A stretch of DNA of 64,000 nucleotides from Plasmopara viticola (taxonomy: Eukaryota; Oomycota; Peronosporomycetes; Peronosporales; Peronosporaceae). The translations under genes and the position numbers were made by a program. The stretch's first letter is position 1. Every line of letters starts with the position of its first letter. Below, piece by piece: positions 1 through 15,000 of the stretch. A model generated the notes under the pieces. The model was given only the letters and a program-made list of their open reading frames with translations, ran no database searches and was not told the DNA's origin. Location: NCBI GenBank assembly GCA_001695595.3, contig MBPM02000084.1, positions 62,001-126,000 of the forward strand. The letters are read 5' to 3'.

Positions 1-3000
1 TTGTCGTCAGGTACATCAGTCTCCTCCTCAGTCACGGTCGTCTCTGTTGGTGTCACCTCCGTCACTTCCGTCGTTTCCTCAGGCTTGACATCTGTCACTT
101 CAATCGTCTCTGTGGGCATTTCTGTCACTTCCGTCATCTCCACCGTAGTCGGCACTTCTTCATTCACTTCGATCGTCTCGGTGGTCACTTCCGTCACCTC
201 CGTCGTCTCCTCAGTTGTACCCGGGGTCGGCTGGCGCTTTGGCTTGCGGTGCTTCTTTGACTTGGGCTTCTTGTCGTCAGGTACATCAGTCTCCTCCTCA
301 GTCACGGTCGTCTCTGTTGTGGTCACCTCCGTCACTTCCGTCGTTTCCTCAGGCATGACATCAGTCACTTCAATCGTCTCGGTAGTCACTTCTGTCACTT
401 CCGTGACCTCCGTCGTCTCCTCAGTTGTACCCGGGGTCGGCTGGCGCTTTGGCTTGCGGTGCTCTTAGACTTGGGCTTCTTGTCGTCAGGTACATCAGTC
501 TCCTCCTCAGTCACGGTCGTCTCTGTTGTGGTCACCTCCGTCACTTCCGTCGTTTCCTCAGGCTTGACATCGGTCACTTCAATCGTCTCTGTGGGCATTT
601 CTGTCACTTCCGTCATCTCCACCGTAGTCGGCACTTCTTCATTCACTTCGATCGTCTCGGTGGTCACTTCCGTCACCTCCGTCGTCTCCTCAGTTGTACC
701 CGGGGTCGGCTGGCGCTTTGGCTTGCGGTGCTTCTTTGACTTGGGCTTCTTGTCGTCAGGTACATCAGTCTCCTCCTCAGTCACGGTCGTCTCTGTTGTG
801 GTCACCTCCGTCACTTCCGTCGTTTCCTCAGGCATGACATCAGTCACTTCAATCGTCTCGTGGTCACTTCTGTCACTTCCGTGACCTCCGTCGTCTCCTC
901 AGTTGTACCCGGGGTCGGCTGGCGCTTTGGCTTGCGGTGCTTCTTTGACTTGGGCTTCTTGTCGTCAGGTACATCAGTCTCCTCCTCAGTCACGGTCGTC
1001 TCTGTTGTGGTCTCCTCCGTCACTTCCGTCGTTTCCTCAGGCTTGACATCGGTCACTTCAATCGTATCTGTGGGCATTTCTGTCACTTCCGTCATCTCCA
1101 CCGTAGTCGGCACTTCTTCATTCACTTCGATCGTCTCGGTGGTCACTTCCGTGACCTCCGTCGTCTCCTCAGTTGTACCCGGGGTCGGCTGGCGCTTTGG
1201 CTTGCGGTGCTTCTTTGACTTGGGCTTCTTGTCGTCAGGTACATCAGTCTCCTCCTCAGTCACGGTCGTCTCTGTTGTGGTCACCTCCGTCACTTCCGTC
1301 GTTTCCTCAGGCATGACATCAGTCACTTCAATCGTCTCGGTAGTCACTTCTGTCACTTCCGTGACCTCCGTCGTCTCCTCAGTTGTACCCGGGGTCGGCT
1401 GGCGCTTTGGCTTGCGGTGCTCTTAGACTTGGGCTTCTTGTCGTCAGGTACATCAGTCTCCTCCTCAGTCACGGTCGTCTCTGTTGTGGTCTCCTCCGTC
1501 ACTTCCGTCGTTTCCTCAGGCTTGACATCGGTCACTTCAATCGTCTCTGTGGGCATTTCTGTCACTTCCGTCATCTCCACCGTAGTCGGCACTTCTTCAT
1601 TCACTTCGATCGTCTCGGTGGTCACTTCCGTCACCTCCGTCGTCTCCTCAGTTGTACCCGGGGTCGGCTGGCGCTTTGGCTTGCGGTGCTTCTTTGACTT
1701 GGGCTTCTTGTCGTCAGGTACATCAGTCTCCTCCTCAGTCACGGTCGTCTCTGTTGTGGTCACCTCCGTCACTTCCGTCGTTTCCTCAGGCATGACATCA
1801 GTCACTTCAATCGTCTCGGTAGTCACTTCTGTCACTTCCGTGACCTCCGTCGTCTCCTCAGTTGTACCCGGGGTCGGCTGGCGCTTTGGCTTGCGGTGCT
1901 CTTAGACTTGGGCTTCTTGTCGTCAGGTACATCAGTCTCCTCCTCAGTCACGGTCGTCTCTGTTGTGGTCACCTCCGTCACTTCCGTCGTTTCCTCAGGC
2001 TTGACATCGGTCACTTCAATCGTCTCTGTGGGCATTTCTGTCACTTCCGTCATCTCCACCGTAGTCGGCACTTCTTCATTCACTTCGATCGTCTCGGTGG
2101 TCACTTCCGTCACCTCCGTCGTCTCCTCAGTTGTACCCGGGGTCGGCTGGCGCTTTGGCTTGCGGTGCTTCTTTGACTTGGGCTTCTTGTCGTCAGGTAC
2201 ATCAGTCTCCTCCTCAGTCACGGTCGTCTCTGTTGTGGTCACCTCCGTCACTTCCGTCGTTTCCTCAGGCATGACATCAGTCACTTCAATCGTCTCGGTG
2301 TCACTTCTGTCACTTCCGTGACCTCCGTCGTCTCCTCAGTTGTACCCGGGGTCGGCTGGCGCTTTGGCTTGCGGTGCTTCTTTGACTTGGGCTTCTTGTC
2401 GTCAGGTACATCAGTCTCCTCCTCAGTCACGGTCGTCTCTGTTGTGGTCTCCTCCGTCACTTCCGTCGTTTCCTCAGGCTTGACATCGGTCACTTCAATC
2501 GTATCTGTGGGCATTTCTGTCACTTCCGTCATCTCCACCGTAGTCGGCACTTCTTCATTCACTTCGATCGTCTCGGTGGTCACTTCCGTCACCTCCGTCG
2601 TCTCCTCAGTTGTACCCGGGGTCGGCTGGCGCTTTGGCTTGCGGTGCTTCTTTGACTTGGGCTTCTTGTCGTCAGGTACATCAGTCTCCTCCTCAGTCAC
2701 GGTCGTCTCTGTTGTGGTCACCTCCGTCACTTCCGTCGTTTCCTCAGGCATGACATCAGTCACTTCAATCGTCTCGGTAGTCACTTCTGTCACTTCCGTG
2801 ACCTCCGTCGTCTCCTCAGTTGTACCCGGGGTCGGCTGGCGCTTTGGCTTGCGGTGCCTTCTTAGACTTAGGCTTCTTGTCGTCAGGTACATCAGTCTCC
2901 TCCTCAGTCACGGTCGTCTCTGTTGTGGTCTCCTCCGTCACTTCCGTCGTTTCCTCAGGCTTGACATCGGTCACTTCAATCGTCTCTGTGGGCATTTCTG

Positions 3001-6000
3001 TCACTTCCGTCATCTCCACCGTAGTCGGCACTTCTTCATTCACTTCGATCGTCTCGGTGGTCACTTCCGTACCTCGTCGTCTCCTCAGTTGTACCCGGGG
3101 TCGGCTGGCGCTTTGGCTTGCGGTGCTTCTTTGACTTGGGCTTCTTGTCGTCAGGTACATCAGTCTCCTCCTCAGTCACGGTCGTCTCTGTTGTGGTCTC
3201 CTCCGTCACTTCCGTCGTTTCCTCAGGCATGACATCAGTCACTTCAATCGTCTCGGTAGTCACTTCTGTCACTTCCGTGACCTCCGTCGTCTCCTCAGTT
3301 GTACCCGGGGTCGGCTGGCGCTTTGGCTTGCGGTGCTCTTAGACTTGGGCTTCTTGTCGTCAGGTACATCAGTCTCCTCCTCAGTCACGGTCGTCTCTGT
3401 TGTGGTCACCTCCGTCACTTCCGTCGTTTCCTCAGGCTTGACATCGGTCACTTCAATCGTCTCTGTGGGCATTTCTGTCACTTCCGTCATCTCCACCGTA
3501 GTCGGCACTTCTTCATTCACTTCGATCGTCTCGGTGGTCACTTCCGTCACCTCCGTCGTCTCCTCAGTTGTACCCGGGGTCGGCTGGCGCTTTGGCTTGC
3601 GGTGCTCTTTGACTTGGGCTTCTTGTCGTCAGGTACATCAGTCTCCTCCTCAGTCACGGTCGTCTCTGTTGTGGTCTCCTCCGTCACTTCCGTCGTTTCC
3701 TCAGGCTTGACATCGGTCACTTCAATCGTATCTGTGGGCATTTCTGTCACTTCCGTCATCTCCACCGTAGTCGGCACTTCTTCATTCACTTCGATCGTCT
3801 CGGTGGTCACTTCCGTGACCTCCGTCGTCTCCTCAGTTGTACCCGGGGTCGGCTGGCGCTTTGGCTTGCGGTGCTTCTTTGACTTGGGCTTCTTGTCGTC
3901 AGGTACATCAGTCTCCTCCTCAGTCACGGTCGTCTCTGTTGTGGTCACCTCCGTCACTTCCGTCGTTTCCTCAGGCTTGACATCAGTCACTTCAATCGTC
4001 TCGGTAGTCACTTCTGTCACTTCCGTGACCTCCGTCGTCTCCTCAGTTGTACCCGGGGTCGGCTGGCGCTTTGGCTTGCGGTGCTCTTTGACTTGGGCTT
4101 CTTGTCGTCAGGTACATCAGTCTCCTCCTCAGTCACGGTCGTCTCTGTTGTGGTCTCCTCCGTCACTTCCGTCGTTTCCTCAGGCTTGACATCGGTCACT
4201 TCAATCGTATCTGTGGGCATTTCTGTCACTTCCGTCATCTCCACCGTAGTCGGCACTTCTTCATTCACTTCGATCGTCTCGGTGGTCACTTCCGTGACCT
4301 CCGTCGTCTCCTCAGTTGTACCCGGGGTCGGCTGGCGCTTTGGCTTGCGGTGCTCTTAGACTTGGGCTTCTTGTCGTCAGGTACATCAGTCTCCTCCTCA
4401 GTCACGGTCGTCTCTGTTGTGGTCACCTCCGTCACTTCCGTCGTTTCCTCAGGCTTGACATCAGTCACTTCAATCGTCTCGGTAGTCACCTCTGTCACTT
4501 CCGTCACCTCCGTCGTCTCCTCAGTTGTACCCGGGGTCGGCTGGCGCTTTGGCTTGCGATGCTTCTTTGACTTGGGCTTCTTGTCGTCAGGTACATCAGT
4601 CTCCTCCTCAGTCACGGTCGTCTCTGTTGTGGTCTCCTCCGTCACTTCCGTCGTTTCCTCAGGCATGACATCAGTCACTTCAATCGTCTCGGTAGTCACT
4701 TCTGTCACTTCCGTGACCTCCGTCGTCTCCTCAGTTGTACCCGGGGTCGGCTGGCGCTTTGGCTTGCGGTGCCTTTAGACTTGGGCTTCTTGTCGTCAGG
4801 TACATCAGTCTCCTCCTCAGTCACGGTCGTCTCTGTTGTGGTCTCCTCCGTCACTTCCGTCGTTTCCTCAGGCATGACATCAGTCACTTCAATCGTCTCG
4901 GTAGTCACTTCTGTCACTTCCGTGACCTCCGTCGTCTCCTCAGTTGTACCCGGGGTCGGCTGGCGCTTTGGCTTGCGGTGCCTTTAGACTTGGGCTTCTT
5001 GTCGTCAGGTACATCAGTCTCCTCCTCAGTCACGGTCGTCTCTGTTGTGGTCTCCTCCGTCACTTCCGTCGTTTCCTCAGGCTTGACATCGGTCACTTCA
5101 ATCGTCTCTGTGGGCATTTCTGTCACTTCCGTCATCTCCACCGTAGTCGGCACTTCTTCATTCACTTCGATCGTCTCGGTGGTCACTTCCGTCACCTCCG
5201 TCGTCTCCTCAGTTGTACCCGGGGTCGGCTGGCGCTTTGGCTTGCGGTGCTTCTTTGACTTGGGCTTCTTGTCGTCAGGTACATCAGTCTCCTCCTCAGT
5301 CACGGTCGTCTCTGTTGTGGTCTCCTCCGTCACTTCCGTCGTTTCCTCAGGCATGACATCAGTCACTTCAATCGTCTCGGTAGTCACTTCTGTCACTTCC
5401 GTGACCTCCGTCGTCTCCTCAGTTGTACCCGGGGTCGGCTGGCGCTTTGGCTTGCGGTGCCTTTAGACTTGGGCTTCTTGTCGTCAGGTACATCAGTCTC
5501 CTCCTCAGTCACGGTCGTCTCTGTTGTGGTCTCCTCCGTCACTTCCGTCGTTTCCTCAGGCTTGACATCGGTCACTTCAATCGTCTCTGTGGGCATTTCT
5601 GTCACTTCCGTCATCTCCACCGTAGTCGGCACTTCTTCATTCACTTCGATCGTCTCGGTGGTCACTTCCGTCACCTCCGTCGTCTCCTCAGTTGTACCCG
5701 GGGTCGGCTGGCGCTTTGGCTTGCGGTGCTTCTTTGACTTGGGCTTCTTGTCGTCAGGTACATCAGTCTCCTCCTCAGTCACGGTCGTCTCTGTTGTGGT
5801 CTCCTCCGTCACTTCCGTCGTTTCCTCAGGCTTGACATCAGTCACTTCAATCGTCTCGGTAGTCACTTCTGTCACTTCCGTGACCTCCGTCGTCTCCTCA
5901 GTTGTACCCGGGGTCGGCTGGCGCTTTGGCTTGCGGTGCTTCTTTGACTTGGGCTTCTTGTCGTCAGGTACATCAGTCTCCTCCTCAGTCACGGTCGTCT

Positions 6001-9000
6001 CTGTTGTGGTCACCTCCGTCACTTCCGTCGTTTCCTCAGGCATGACATCAGTCACTTCAATCGTCTCGGTAGTCACTTCTGTCACTTCCGTGACCTCCGT
6101 CGTCTCCTCAGTTGTACCCGGGGTCGGCTGGCGCTTTGGCTTGCGGTGCCTCTTAGACTTGGGCTTCTTGTCGTCAGGTACATCAGTCTCCTCCTCAGTC
6201 ACGGTCGTCTCTGTTGTGGTCTCCTCCGTCACTTCCGTCGTTTCCTCAGGCTTGACATCGTCACTTCAATCGTCTCTGTGGGCATTTCTGTCACTTCCTT
6301 CTCCACCGTTGTCGGCTCGTCTTCATTCACTTCGATCGTCTCGGTGGTCACTTCCGTCACCTCCGTCGTCTCCTCAGCTGTACCCTGGGTCGGCTGGCGC
6401 TTTGGCTTGCGGTGCTTCTTTGACTTGGGCTTCTTGTCGTCAGGTACATCAGTCTCCTCCTCAGTCACGGTCGTCTCTGTTGTGGTCTCCTCCGTCACTT
6501 CCGTCGTTTCCTCAGGCTTGACATCAGTCACTTCAATCGTCTCGGTAGTCACTCTGTCACTTCCGTCACCTCCGTCGTCTCCTCAGTTGTACCCGGGGTC
6601 GGCTGGCGCTTTGGCTTGCGATGCTTCTTTGACTTGGGCTTCTTGTCGTCAGGTACATCAGTCTCCTCCTCAGTCACGGTCGTCTCTGTTGTGGTCACCT
6701 CCGTCACTTCCGTCGTTTCCTCAGGCATGACATCAGTCACTTCAATCGTCTCGGTAGTCACTTCTGTCACTTCCGTGACCTCCGTCGTCTCCTCAGTTGT
6801 ACCCGGGGTCGGCTGGCGCTTTGGCTTGCGGTGCTCTTAGACTTGGGCTTCTTGTCGTCAGGTACATCAGTCTCCTCCTCAGTCACGGTCGTCTCTGTTG
6901 TGGTCACCTCCGTCACTTCCGTCGTTTCCTCAGGCTTGACATCGTCACTTCAATCGTCTCTGTGGGCATTTCTGTCACTTCTTCTCCACCGTAGTCGGCT
7001 CTTCTTCATTCACTTCAATCGTCTCGGTGGTCACTTCCGTCACCTCCGTCGTCTCCTCAGTTGTACCCGGGGTCGGCTGGCGCTTTGGCTTGCGGTGCTT
7101 CTTTGACTTGGGCTTCTTGTCGTCAGGTACATCAGTCTCCTCCTCAGTCACGGTCGTCTCTGTTGTGGTCTCCTCCGTCACTTCCGTCGTTTCCTCAGGC
7201 TTGACATCGGTCACTTCAATCGTCTCGGTAGTCACTTCTGTCACTTCCGTGACTTCCGTCGTCTCCTCAGTTGAACCCGGGGTCGGCTGGCGCTTTGGCT
7301 TGCGGTGCTTTAGACTTGGGCTTCTTGTCGTCAGGTACATCAGTCTCCTCCTCAGTCACGGTCGTCTCTGTTGTGGTCACCTCCGTCACTTCCGTCGTTT
7401 CCTCAGGCTTGACATCGGTCACTTCAATCGTCTCTGTGGGCATTTCTGTCACTTCCGTCATCTCCACCGTAGTCGGCACTTCTTCATTCACTTCGATCGT
7501 CTCGGTGGTCACTTCCGTCACCTCCGTCGTCTCCTCAGTTGTACCCGGGGTCGGCTGGCGCTTTGGCTTGCGGTGCTTCTTTGACTTGGGCTTCCTGTCG
7601 TCAGGTACATCAGTCTCCTCCTCAGTCACGGTCGTCTCTGTTGTGGTCTCCTCCGTCACTTCCGTCGTTTCCTCAGGCTTGACATCAGTCACTTCAATCG
7701 TCTCGGTAGTCACCTCTGTCACTTCCGTCACCTCCGTCGTCTCCTCAGTTGTACCCGGGGTCGGCTGGCGCTTTGGCTTGCGATGCTTCTTTGACTTGGG
7801 CTTCTTGTCGTCAGGTACATCAGTCTCCTCCTCAGTCACGGTCGTCTCTGTTGTGGTCACCTCCGTCACTTCCGTCGTTTCCTCAGGCATGACATCAGTC
7901 ACTTCAATCGTCTCGGTAGTCACTTCTGTCACTTCCGTGACCTCCGTCGTCTCCTCAGTTGTACCCGGGGTCGGCTGGCGCTTTGGCTTGCGGTGCCTCT
8001 TAGACTTGGGCTTCTTGTCGTCAGGTACATCAGTCTCCTCCTCAGTCACGGTCGTCTCTGTTGTGGTCTCCTCCGTCACTTCCGTCGTTTCCTCAGGCTT
8101 GACATCGTCACTTCAATCGTCTCTGTGGGCATTTCTGTCACTTCCATAATCTCCACCGTAGTTGGCTCTTCTTCATTCACTTCAATCGTCTCGGTGGTCA
8201 CTTCCGTCACCTCCGTCGTCTCGTCAGTTGTACCCGGGGTCGGCTGGCGCTTTGGCTTGCGGTGCTTCTTTGACTTGGGCTTCTTGTCGTCAGGTACATC
8301 AGTCTCCTCCTCAGTCACGGTCGTCTCTGTTGTGGTCTCCTCCGTCACTTCCGTCGTTTCCTCAGGCTTGACATCAGTCACTTCAATCGTCTCGGTAGTC
8401 ACCTCTGTCACTTCCGTCACCTCCGTCGTCTCCTCAGTTGTACCCGGGGTCGGCTGGCGCTTTGGCTTGCGGTGCTTCTTTGACTTGGGCTTCTTGTCGT
8501 CAGGTACATCAGTCTCCTCCTCAGTCACGGTCGTCTCTGTTGTGGTCACCTCCGTCACTTCCGTCGTTTCCTCAGGCTGACATCAGTCACTTCAATCGTC
8601 TCGGTGGTCACTTCCGTGACCTCCGTCGTCTCCTCAGTTGTACCCGGGGTCGGCTGGCGCTTTGGCTTGCGGTGCCTCTTAGACTTGGGCTTCTTGTCGT
8701 CAGGTACATCAGTCTCCTCCTCAGTCACGGTCGTCTCTGTTGTGGTCTCCTCCGTCACTTCCGTCGTTTCCTCAGGCTTGACATCTGTCACTTCAATCGT
8801 CTCTGTGGGCATTTCTGTCACTTCCGTCATTCACTTCATCGTCGTCTCCGTCACCTCCGTCGTGTACCCGGGGTCGGCTGGCGCTTTGGCTTGCGGTGCT
8901 TCTTTGACTTGGGCTTCTTGTCGTCAGGTACATCAGTCTCCTCCTCAGTCACGGTCGTCTCTGTTGTGGTCTCCTCCGTCACTTCCGTCGTTTCCTCAGG

Positions 9001-12000
9001 CTTGACATCGGTCACTTCAATCGTCTCGGTAGTCACTTCTGTCACTTCCGTGACTTCCGTCGTCTCCTCAGTTGAACCCGGGGTCGGCTGGCGCTTTGGC
9101 TTGCGGTGCCTTTTAGCCTTAGGCTTCTTGTCGTCAGGTACATCAGTCTCCTCCTCAGTCACGGTCGTCTCTGTTGGTGTCACCTCCGTCACTTCCGTCG
9201 TTTCCTCAGGCTTGACATCGTCACTTCAATCGTCTCTGTGGGCATTTCTGTCACTTCCGTCATCTCCACCGTAGTCGGCACTTCTTCATTCACTTCGATC
9301 GTCTCGGTGGTCACTTCCGTCACCTCCGTCGTCTCCTCAGTTGTACCCGGGGTCGGCTGGCGCTTTGGCTTGCGGTGCTTCTTTGACTTGGGCTTCTTGT
9401 CGTCAGGTACATCAGTCTCCTCCTCAGTCACGGTCGTCTCTGTTGTGGTCACCTCCGTCACTTCCGTCGTTTCCTCAGGCATGACATCAGTCACTTCAAT
9501 CGTCTCGGTAGTCACTTCTGTCACTTCCGTGACCTCCGTCGTCTCCTCAGTTGTACCCGGGGTCGGCTGGCGCTTTGGCTTGCGGTGCTCTTAGACTTGG
9601 GCTTCTTGTCGTCAGGTACATCAGTCTCCTCCTCAGTCACGGTCGTCTCTGTTGTGGTCACCTCCGTCACTTCCGTCGTTTCCTCAGGCATGACATCAGT
9701 CACTTCAATCGTCTCGGTAGTCACTTCTGTCACTTCCGTGACCTCCGTCGTCTCCTCAGTTGTACCCGGGGTCGGCTGGCGCTTTGGCTTGCGGTGCCTC
9801 TTAGACTTGGGCTTCTTGTCGTCAGGTACATCAGTCTCCTCCTCAGTCACGGTCGTCTCTGTTGTGGTCTCCTCCGTCACTTCCGTCGTTTCCTCAGGCT
9901 TGACATCGGTCACTTCAATCGTATCTGTGGGCATTTCTGTCACTTCCGTCATCTCCACCGTAGTCGGCACTTCTTCATTCACTTCGATCGTCTCGGTGGT
10001 CACTTCCGTGACCTCCGTCGTCTCCTCAGTTGTACCGGGGTCGGCTGGCGCTTTGGCTTGCGGTGCTTCTTTGACTTGGGCTTCTTGTCGTCAGGTACAT
10101 CAGTCTCCTCCTCAGTCACGGTCGTCTCTGTTGTGGTCACCTCCGTCACTTCCGTCGTTTCCTCAGGCATGACATCAGTCACTTCAATCGTCTCGGTAGT
10201 CACTTCTGTCACTTCCGTGACCTCCGTCGTCTCCTCAGTTGTACCCGGGGTCGGCTGGCGCTTTGGCTTGCGGTGCCTCTTAGACTTGGGCTTCTTGTCG
10301 TCAGGTACATCAGTCTCCTCCTCAGTCACGGTCGTCTCTGTTGTGGTCACCTCCGTCACTTCCGTCGTTTCCTCAGGCATGACATCAGTCACTTCAATCG
10401 TCTCGGTAGTCACTTCTGTCACTTCCGTGACCTCCGTCGTCTCCTCAGTTGTACCCGGGGTCGGCTGGCGCTTTGGCTTGCGGTGCCTTTAGACTTGGGC
10501 TTCTTGTCGTCAGGTACATCAGTCTCCTCCTCAGTCACGGTCGTCTCTGTTGTGGTCACCTCCGTCACTTCCGTCGTTTCCTCAGGCTCGACATCGGTCA
10601 CTTCAATCGTATCTGTGGGCATTTCTGTCACTTCCGTCATCTCCACCGTAGTCGGCACTTCTTCATTCACTTCGATCGTCTCGGTGGTCACTTCCGTCAC
10701 CTCCGTCGTCTCCTCAGTTGTACCCGGGGTCGGCTGGCGCTTTGGCTTGCGGTGCTCTTAGACTTGGGCTTCTTGTCGTCAGGTACATCAGTCTCCTCCT
10801 CAGTCACGGTCGTCTCTGTTGTGGTCTCCTCCGTCACTTCCGTCGTTTCCTCAGGCTTGACATCGGTCACTTCAATCGTATGTGGGCATTTCTGTCACTT
10901 CCGTCATCTCCACCGTAGTCGGCACTTCTTCATTCACTTCGATCGTCTCGGTGGTCACTTCCGTCACCTCCGTCGTCTCCTCAGTTGTACCCGGGGTCGG
11001 CTGGCGCTTTGGCTTGCGGTGCCTCTTAGACTTGGGCTTCTTGTCGTCAGGTACATCAGTCTCCTCCTCAGTCACGGTCGTCTCTGTTGTGGTCTCCTCC
11101 GTCACTTCCGTCGTTTCCTCAGGCTTGACATCGGTCACTTCAATCGTCTCTGTGGGCATTTCTGTCACTTCCGTCATCTCCACCGTAGTCGGCACTTCTT
11201 CATTCACTTCGATCGTCTCGGTGGTCACTTCCGTGACCTCGTCGTCTCCTCAGTTGTACCCGGGGTCGGCTGGCGCTTTGGCTTGCGGTGCTTCTTTGAC
11301 TTGGGCTTCTTGTCGTCAGGTACATCAGTCTCCTCCTCAGTCACGGTCGTCTCTGTTGTGGTCTCCTCCGTCACTTCCGTCGTTTCCTCAGGCTTGACAT
11401 CGGTCACTTCAATCGTCTCGGTGGTCACTTCTGTCACTCCGTGACCTCCGTCGTCTCCTCAGTTGTACCCGGGGTCGGCTGGCGCTTTGGCTTGCGATGC
11501 TTCTTTGACTTGGGCTTCTTGTCGTCAGGTACATCAGTCTCCTCCTCAGTCACGGTCGTCTCTGTTGTGGTCACCTCCGTCACTTCCGTCGTTTCCTCAG
11601 GCATGACATCAGTCACTTCAATCGTCTCGGTGGTCACTTCTGTCACTTCCGTGACCTCCGTCGTCTCCTCAGTTGTACCCGGGGTCGGCTGGCGCTTTGG
11701 CTTGCGGTGCTTCTTTGACTTGGGCTTCTTGTCGTCAGGTACATCAGTCTCCTCCTCAGTCACGGTCGTCTCTGTTGTGGTCACCTCCGTCACTTCCGTC
11801 GTTTCCTCAGGCATGACATCAGTCACTTCAATCGTCTCGGTGGTCACTTCTGTCACTTCCGTGACCTCCGTCGTCTCCTCAGTTGTACCCGGGGTCGGCT
11901 GGCGCTTTGGCTTGCGGTGCTTCTTTGACTTGGGCTTCTTGTCGTCAGGTACATCAGTCTCCTCCTCAGTCACGGTCGTCTCTGTTGTGGTCACCTCCGT

Positions 12001-15000
12001 CACTTCCGTCGTTTCCTCAGGCATGACATCAGTCACTTCAATCGTCTCGGTGGTCACTTCTGTCACTTCCGTGACCTCCGTCGTCTCCTCAGTTGTACCC
12101 GGGGTCGGCTGGCGCTTTGGCTTGCGGTGCTTCTTTGACTTGGGCTTCTTGTCGTCAGGTACATCAGTCTCCTCCTCAGTCACGGTCGTCTCTGTTGTGG
12201 TCACCTCCGTCACTTCCGTCGTTTCCTCAGGCTTGACATCGGTCACTTCAATCGTCTCTGTGGGCATCTGTCACTTCCGTCATCTCCACCGTAGTCGGCA
12301 CTTTTCATTCACTTCGATCGTCTCGGTGTCACTTCTGTCACTTCCGTGACCTCCGTCGTCTCCTCAGTTGTACCCGGGGTCGGCTGGCGCTTTGGCTTGC
12401 GGTGCTCTTAGACTTGGGCTTCTTGTCGTCAGGTACATCAGTCTCCTCCTCAGTCACGGTCGTCTCTGTTGTGGTCTCCTCCGTCACTTCCGTCGTTTCC
12501 TCAGGCTTGACATCGGTCACTTCAATCGTATCTGTGGGCATTTCTGTCACTCCGTCATCTCCACCGTAGTCGGCACTTCTTCATTCACTTCGATCGTCTC
12601 GGTGGTCACTTCCGTGACCTCCGTCGTCTCCTCAGTTGTACCCGGGGTCGGCTGGCGCTTTGGCTTGCGGTGCTTCTTTGACTTGGGCTTCTTGTCGTCA
12701 GGTACATCAGTCTCCTCCTCAGTCACGGTCGTCTCTGTTGTGGTCACCTCCGTCACTTCCGTCGTTTCCTCAGGCTTGACATCGGTCACTTCAATCGTCT
12801 CGGTGGTCACTTCTGTCACTTCCGTGACCTCCGTCGTCTCTCAGTTGTACCCGGGGTCGGCTGGCGCTTTGGCTTGCGGTGCTTCTTTGACTTGGGCTTC
12901 TTGTCGTCAGGTACATCAGTCTCCTCCTCAGTCACGGTCGTCTCTGTTGTGGTCACCTCCGTCACTTCCGTCGTTTCCTCAGGCATGACATCAGTCACTT
13001 CAATCGTCTCGGTAGTCACTTCTGTCACTTCCGTGACCTCCGTCGTCTCCTCAGTTGTACCCGGGGTCGGCTGGCGCTTTGGCTTGCGGTGCCTTTAGAC
13101 TTGGGCTTCTTGTCGTCAGGTACATCAGTCTCCTCCTCAGTCACGGTCGTCTCTGTTGTGGTCTCCTCCGTCACTTCCGTCGTTTCCTCAGGCTTGACAT
13201 CGGTCACTTCAATCGTCTCTGTGGGCATTTCTGTCACTCCCGTCATCTCCACCGTAGTCGGCACTTCTTCATTCACTTCGATCGTCTCGGTGGTCACTTC
13301 CGTGACCTCCGTCGTCTCCTCAGTTGTACCCGGGGTCGGCTGGCGCTTTGGCTTGCGGTGCTTCTTTGACTTGGGCTTCTTGTCGTCAGGTACATCAGTC
13401 TCCTCCTCAGTCACGGTCGTCTCTGTTGTGGTCACCTCCGTCACTTCCGTCGTTTCCTCAGGCTTGACATCGGTCACTTCAATCGTATCTGTGGGCATTT
13501 CTGTCACTTCCGTCATCTCCACCGTAGTCGGCACTTCTTCATTCACTTCGATCGTCTCGGTGGTCACTTCCGTGACCTCGTCGTCTCCTCAGTTGTACCC
13601 GGGGTCGGCTGGCGCTTTGGCTTGCGGTGCTTCTTTGACTTGGGCTTCTTGTCGTCAGGTACATCAGTCTCCTCCTCAGTCACGGTCGTCTCTGTTGTGG
13701 TCTCCTCCGTCACTTCCGTCGTTTCCTCAGGCTTGACATCGGTCACTTCAATCGTCTCTGTGGGCATTTCTGTCACTCCGTCATCTCCACCGTAGTCGGC
13801 ACTTCTTCATTCACTTCGATCGTCTCGGTGGTCACTTCCGTGACCTTCGTCGTCTCCTCAGTTGTACCCGGGGTCGGCTGGCGCTTTGGCTTGCGGTGCT
13901 TCTTTGACTTGGGCTTCTTGTCGTCAGGTACATCAGTCTCCTCCTCAGTCACGGTCGTCTCTGTTGTGGTCACCTCCGTCACTTCCGTCGTTTCCTCAGG
14001 CTTGACATCGGTCACTTCAATCGTATCTGTGGGCATTTCTGTCACTTCCGTCATCTCCACCGTAGTCGGCACTTCTTCATTCACTTCGATCGTCTCGGTG
14101 GTCACTTCCGTGACCTCGTCGTCTCCTCAGTTGTACCCGGGGTCGGCTGGCGCTTTGGCTTGCGGTGCCTTTGACTTGGGCTTCTTGTCGTCAGGTACAT
14201 CAGTCTCCTCCTCAGTCACGGTCGTCTCTGTTGTGGTCACCTCCGTCACTTCCGTCGTTTCCTCAGGCTTGACATCGGTCACTTCAATCGTCTCTGTGGG
14301 CATTTCTGTCACTTCCGTCATCTCCACCGTAGTCGGCACTTCTTCATTCACTTCGATCGTCTCGGTGGTCACTTCCGTGACCTCGTCGTCTCCTCAGTTG
14401 TACCCGGGGTCGGCTGGCGCTTTGGCTTGCGGTGCTTCTTTGACTTGGGCTTCTTGTCGTCAGGTACATCAGTCTCCTCCTCAGTCACGGTCGTCTCTGT
14501 TGTGGTCACCTCCGTCACTTCCGTCGTTTCCTCAGGCATGACATCAGTCACTTCAATCGTCTCGTGGGCACTTCTGTCACTTCCGTCATCTCCACCGTAG
14601 TCGGCACTTCTTCATTCACTTCGATCGTCTCGGTGGTCATTTCCGTGACCTCCGTCGTCTCCTCACTTGTACCCGGGGTCGGCTGGCGCTTTGGCTTGCG
14701 GTGCTTCTTTGACTTGGGCTTCTTGTCGTCAGGTACATCAGTCTCCTCCTCAGTCACGGTCGTCTCTGTTGTGGTCACCTCCGTCACTTCCGTCGTTTCC
14801 TCAGGCTTGACATCGGTCACTTCAATCGTCTCTGTGGGCATTTCTGTCACTTCCGTCATCTCCACCGTAGTCGGCACTTCTTCATTCACTTCGATCGTCT
14901 CGGTGGTCACTTCCGTGACCTTCGTCGTCTCCTCAGTTGTACCCGGGGTCGGCTGGCGCTTTGGCTTGCGGTGCTTCTTTGACTTGGGCTTCTTGTCGTC

